A stretch of 8,173 bases of DNA, from the NCBI GenBank assembly GCA_021129875.1, contig JAJOKK010000153.1, forward strand, positions 1 to 8,173, written 5' to 3'. The stretch is from Candidatus Bipolaricaulota bacterium. Lineage in GTDB: Bacteria > Bipolaricaulota > Bipolaricaulia > UBA7950 > UBA9294. Under the pieces are notes generated by a model. That model did not search any database. It had not been told where the DNA came from and saw only the letters and a program-made list of their open reading frames with translations. Each line of letters starts with the position of its first letter. Within the stretch, counting starts at the first letter, position 1. Below, in pieces: positions 7,362 through 8,173 of this stretch. Made by a program: the position numbers and the translations under genes.

Positions 7362-7380
7362 CCTCCATGACCCCATGAGG
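7362..7380 (-). promoter_or_regulatory. Leader hairpin that could hide the TetR ribosome binding site
   Basis: In the minus-strand leader, CCTC then ATG (7380-7374) can pair with CAT (7369-7367) then GAGG (7365-7362) around a GGGT loop, with one bulged G at 7366. The seven pairs include most of the GGAGG that serves the ATG at 7356. Folding would lower translation of the regulator and, through coupling, of permease 1. The pairing is visible; any regulatory effect is speculation. Confidence 0.25.
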
Positions 7381-7393
7381 CAATGACTTTTTT

Positions 7394-7416
7394 ATTCGCA
7401 AAATCATAGCACGAAT
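7394..7416. promoter_or_regulatory. Candidate TetR operator palindrome over the -10 box
   Basis: A 23-base imperfect palindrome of the form ATTCG-N4-AT-n-AT-N4-CGAAT is centred at 7405, inside the -10 hexamer (7403-7408) of the operon promoter. Seven of eleven positions per half are symmetric, including the five outer bases. Size, symmetry and position suit a homodimeric TetR repressor that blocks RNA polymerase. No binding data exist here. Confidence 0.45.
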
Positions 7417-7431
7417 CACGGTCGTTGTCAA
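7403..7431 (-). promoter_or_regulatory. Near-consensus sigma70-type promoter of the transporter operon
   Basis: On the minus strand a perfect TTGACA (7431-7426) is followed after exactly 17 bases by TATGAT (7408-7403), with an extended -10 TGC in front. Transcription would start near 7396, about 40 bases before the TetR ATG. Such a strong core promoter needs a repressor, in keeping with the overlapping palindrome. It also rules out the TTG start at 7431, which lies inside the -35 box. Confidence 0.8.
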
Positions 7432-7910
7432 GCGGATCGCAGATTGGGATCAAACCTTGCGCTCTGACACTGGAGATCGCCAGATTCTGCTTGTTCGTAT
7501 CTCCCCAATCGGCGGCTGGCAGTAGCATATCAGCTGAACTCGAGCGAGACACCAAACGTTGTCATCTAAACACTCCTTCACCCCCAATGCTCTGGGGAGG
7601 CTCTCAACAAATGCCTCTGTTCCGAGGATAGATTTACCCCTTCACGTCCTCCCACGGTGATATGCCTCGCCCGGTGGACACAACGTGTTTGTATGTCTCC
7701 TGTCCGTTCAGCCAGAGATCGTCGAACTGGGAGAGGATCCGATCGATCGCCAGGCAAGCGGAAGGTTGGCCGGCTGTCACGCTATAGCTGCACCATTCTC
7801 AATCCTTGGCGCCTTGAACCATGTTCGCGCGAGCAAGCTTCAATCGATCTTCGATCCTGCTTTACAACACGACGTAGCGCTGGGGGTCAAGGAGATACAC
7901 ATCCTTCGCG

Positions 7911-7927
7911 ACTCGAGGGGTGCAGTA
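7911..7927 (+). repeat. Short dispersed repeat, copy 1
   Basis: A 17-base unit ending in GGGGTGCAGTA that matches the copy at 8125-8141 at 14 of 17 positions in direct orientation, 214 bases away. Its last 11 bases recur inverted at 8156-8166. Confidence 0.5.
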
Positions 7928-8124
7928 GATTGGGGGTGGTATTGAACCTGAAACTAGACCTACTACCATCCCAAGGATCACCTTGCAACATCCCGTCCGG
8001 CCGCTTCAATGTTACTAAAAGCAGGCAAAAATGGGTCCAGCTTTATGGGTTCATTACAACCTGTTACGTAAACCCTTCCTACTGCTCGTCTTCAATCCCA
8101 ACCCCAGTTTCAAGCATTTTGCCG

Positions 8125-8171
8125 CCTCGGGGGGTGTAGTAAGTCCCTCTTCGAATACTGCACCCCCCAGG
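8125..8171. repeat. Stem-loop made of repeat copies 2 and 3
   Basis: Copy 2 (8125-8141) and an inverted copy (8156-8171) pair as an uninterrupted 13-base stem (8129-8141 with 8156-8168, one G-T wobble). Three more pairs lie beyond a bulged C at 8128, and the loop is about 14 bases. No T-run follows on either strand, so it is not a simple terminator. A mobile-element end or a REP-like palindrome is possible. The window edge cuts off what lies beyond. Confidence 0.55.
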
Positions 8172-8173
8172 AG

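Larger units (their letters stand above)
7432..8173. other. Long stretch without a convincing gene
   Basis: About 740 bases upstream of the operon promoter. The open frames on the plus strand (7657-8139 and 7685-7945) have no recognisable domain and no good ribosome binding site. On the minus strand one frame stays open from 8005 to 7637 apart from stops at 7864-7862 and 7801-7799, but matches nothing I know. Visible structures are the GGGGTG-y-AGTA repeats at 7917, 8131 and inverted near 8156, the stem-loop at the right edge, a 14-base-spaced ATGGGTyCA doublet (8031-8053), and a 7-base inverted repeat (7442-7448 with 7504-7510). No tRNA, CRISPR array or transposase is seen. It may be decayed or mobile-element-derived sequence. 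Confidence 0.6.

Noticed and set aside
7357..7431. Longer TetR protein starting at the TTG at 7431
   Set aside because: The TTG lies within the -35 box and upstream of the predicted transcript start; the ATG at 7356 has a good ribosome binding site and fits family length.
7940..7965. A GGTTCAA-type word on the minus strand suggesting a tRNA T-loop
   Set aside because: The flanking bases do not form a T-stem, and no anticodon arm or acceptor stem can be drawn around it.
7657..8139. A 160-codon plus-strand frame in the right-hand stretch
   Set aside because: Many Cys, Arg and Ser residues, no domain, no convincing ribosome binding site, and it runs through the repeat copies; kept only as part of the unexplained stretch.
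7911..8173. CRISPR-like array from the three repeat copies
   Set aside because: Copies are few, of mixed orientation, unevenly spaced and imperfect, with no cas gene nearby.

Overview
The window reads as chromosomal DNA from a GC-rich (roughly 58% by eye) bacterium. Almost all the coding is on the minus strand. The main block looks like one regulated operon for an FtsX/MacB/LolCDE-type ABC system, which suggests a diderm envelope: a secreted LolA-like protein is encoded between two LolC/E-like permeases. No rRNA, tRNA or other phylogenetic marker is present. The lamin-tail plus PKD protein and the gene style would fit a deep-branching diderm such as Bipolaricaulota, but that is only a guess.

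Region by region, right to left along transcription. (a) 8173-7432: about 740 bases with no convincing gene. It holds a three-copy short repeat, two copies of which form a strong stem-loop at the window edge, and fragments that look like mobile-element or decayed sequence. (b) 7431-7394: a near-consensus sigma70-type promoter whose -10 box lies inside a 23-bp imperfect palindrome, the likely operator of the adjacent TetR regulator. (c) 7356-2792: five tightly packed genes, TetR regulator, FtsX-like permease 1, LolA-like exported protein, FtsX-like permease 2 and ABC ATPase. Stop/start overlaps at three places or 4-64 base gaps join them, so one mRNA and translational coupling are likely. (d) 2791-2658: a hairpin directly after the ATPase stop, then a promoter-like sequence. 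(e) 2657-171: an 828-residue exported or membrane-anchored protein with an N-terminal hydrophobic segment, a lamin-tail domain and seven PKD domains. (f) 170-1: a short tail with an unusual 9-base tandem repeat inside a TTCAC/GTGAA inverted repeat.

How the genes may work together: two different permeases plus one ATPase would form a heterodimeric type VII ABC (mechanotransmission) complex in the inner membrane. The LolA-like protein, with its signal peptide, would be the periplasmic partner that receives or binds a lipid or lipoprotein cargo. The TetR protein probably represses its own promoter and so the whole operon until a ligand appears. The PKD protein probably has its own promoter; its link to the transporter is only positional.

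Nothing here is clearly a new defence or mobile system. The best leads are the TetR-controlled LolCDE-plus-LolA cassette with no recognisable LolB, the operator/promoter architecture, and the two odd repeats near the window ends.
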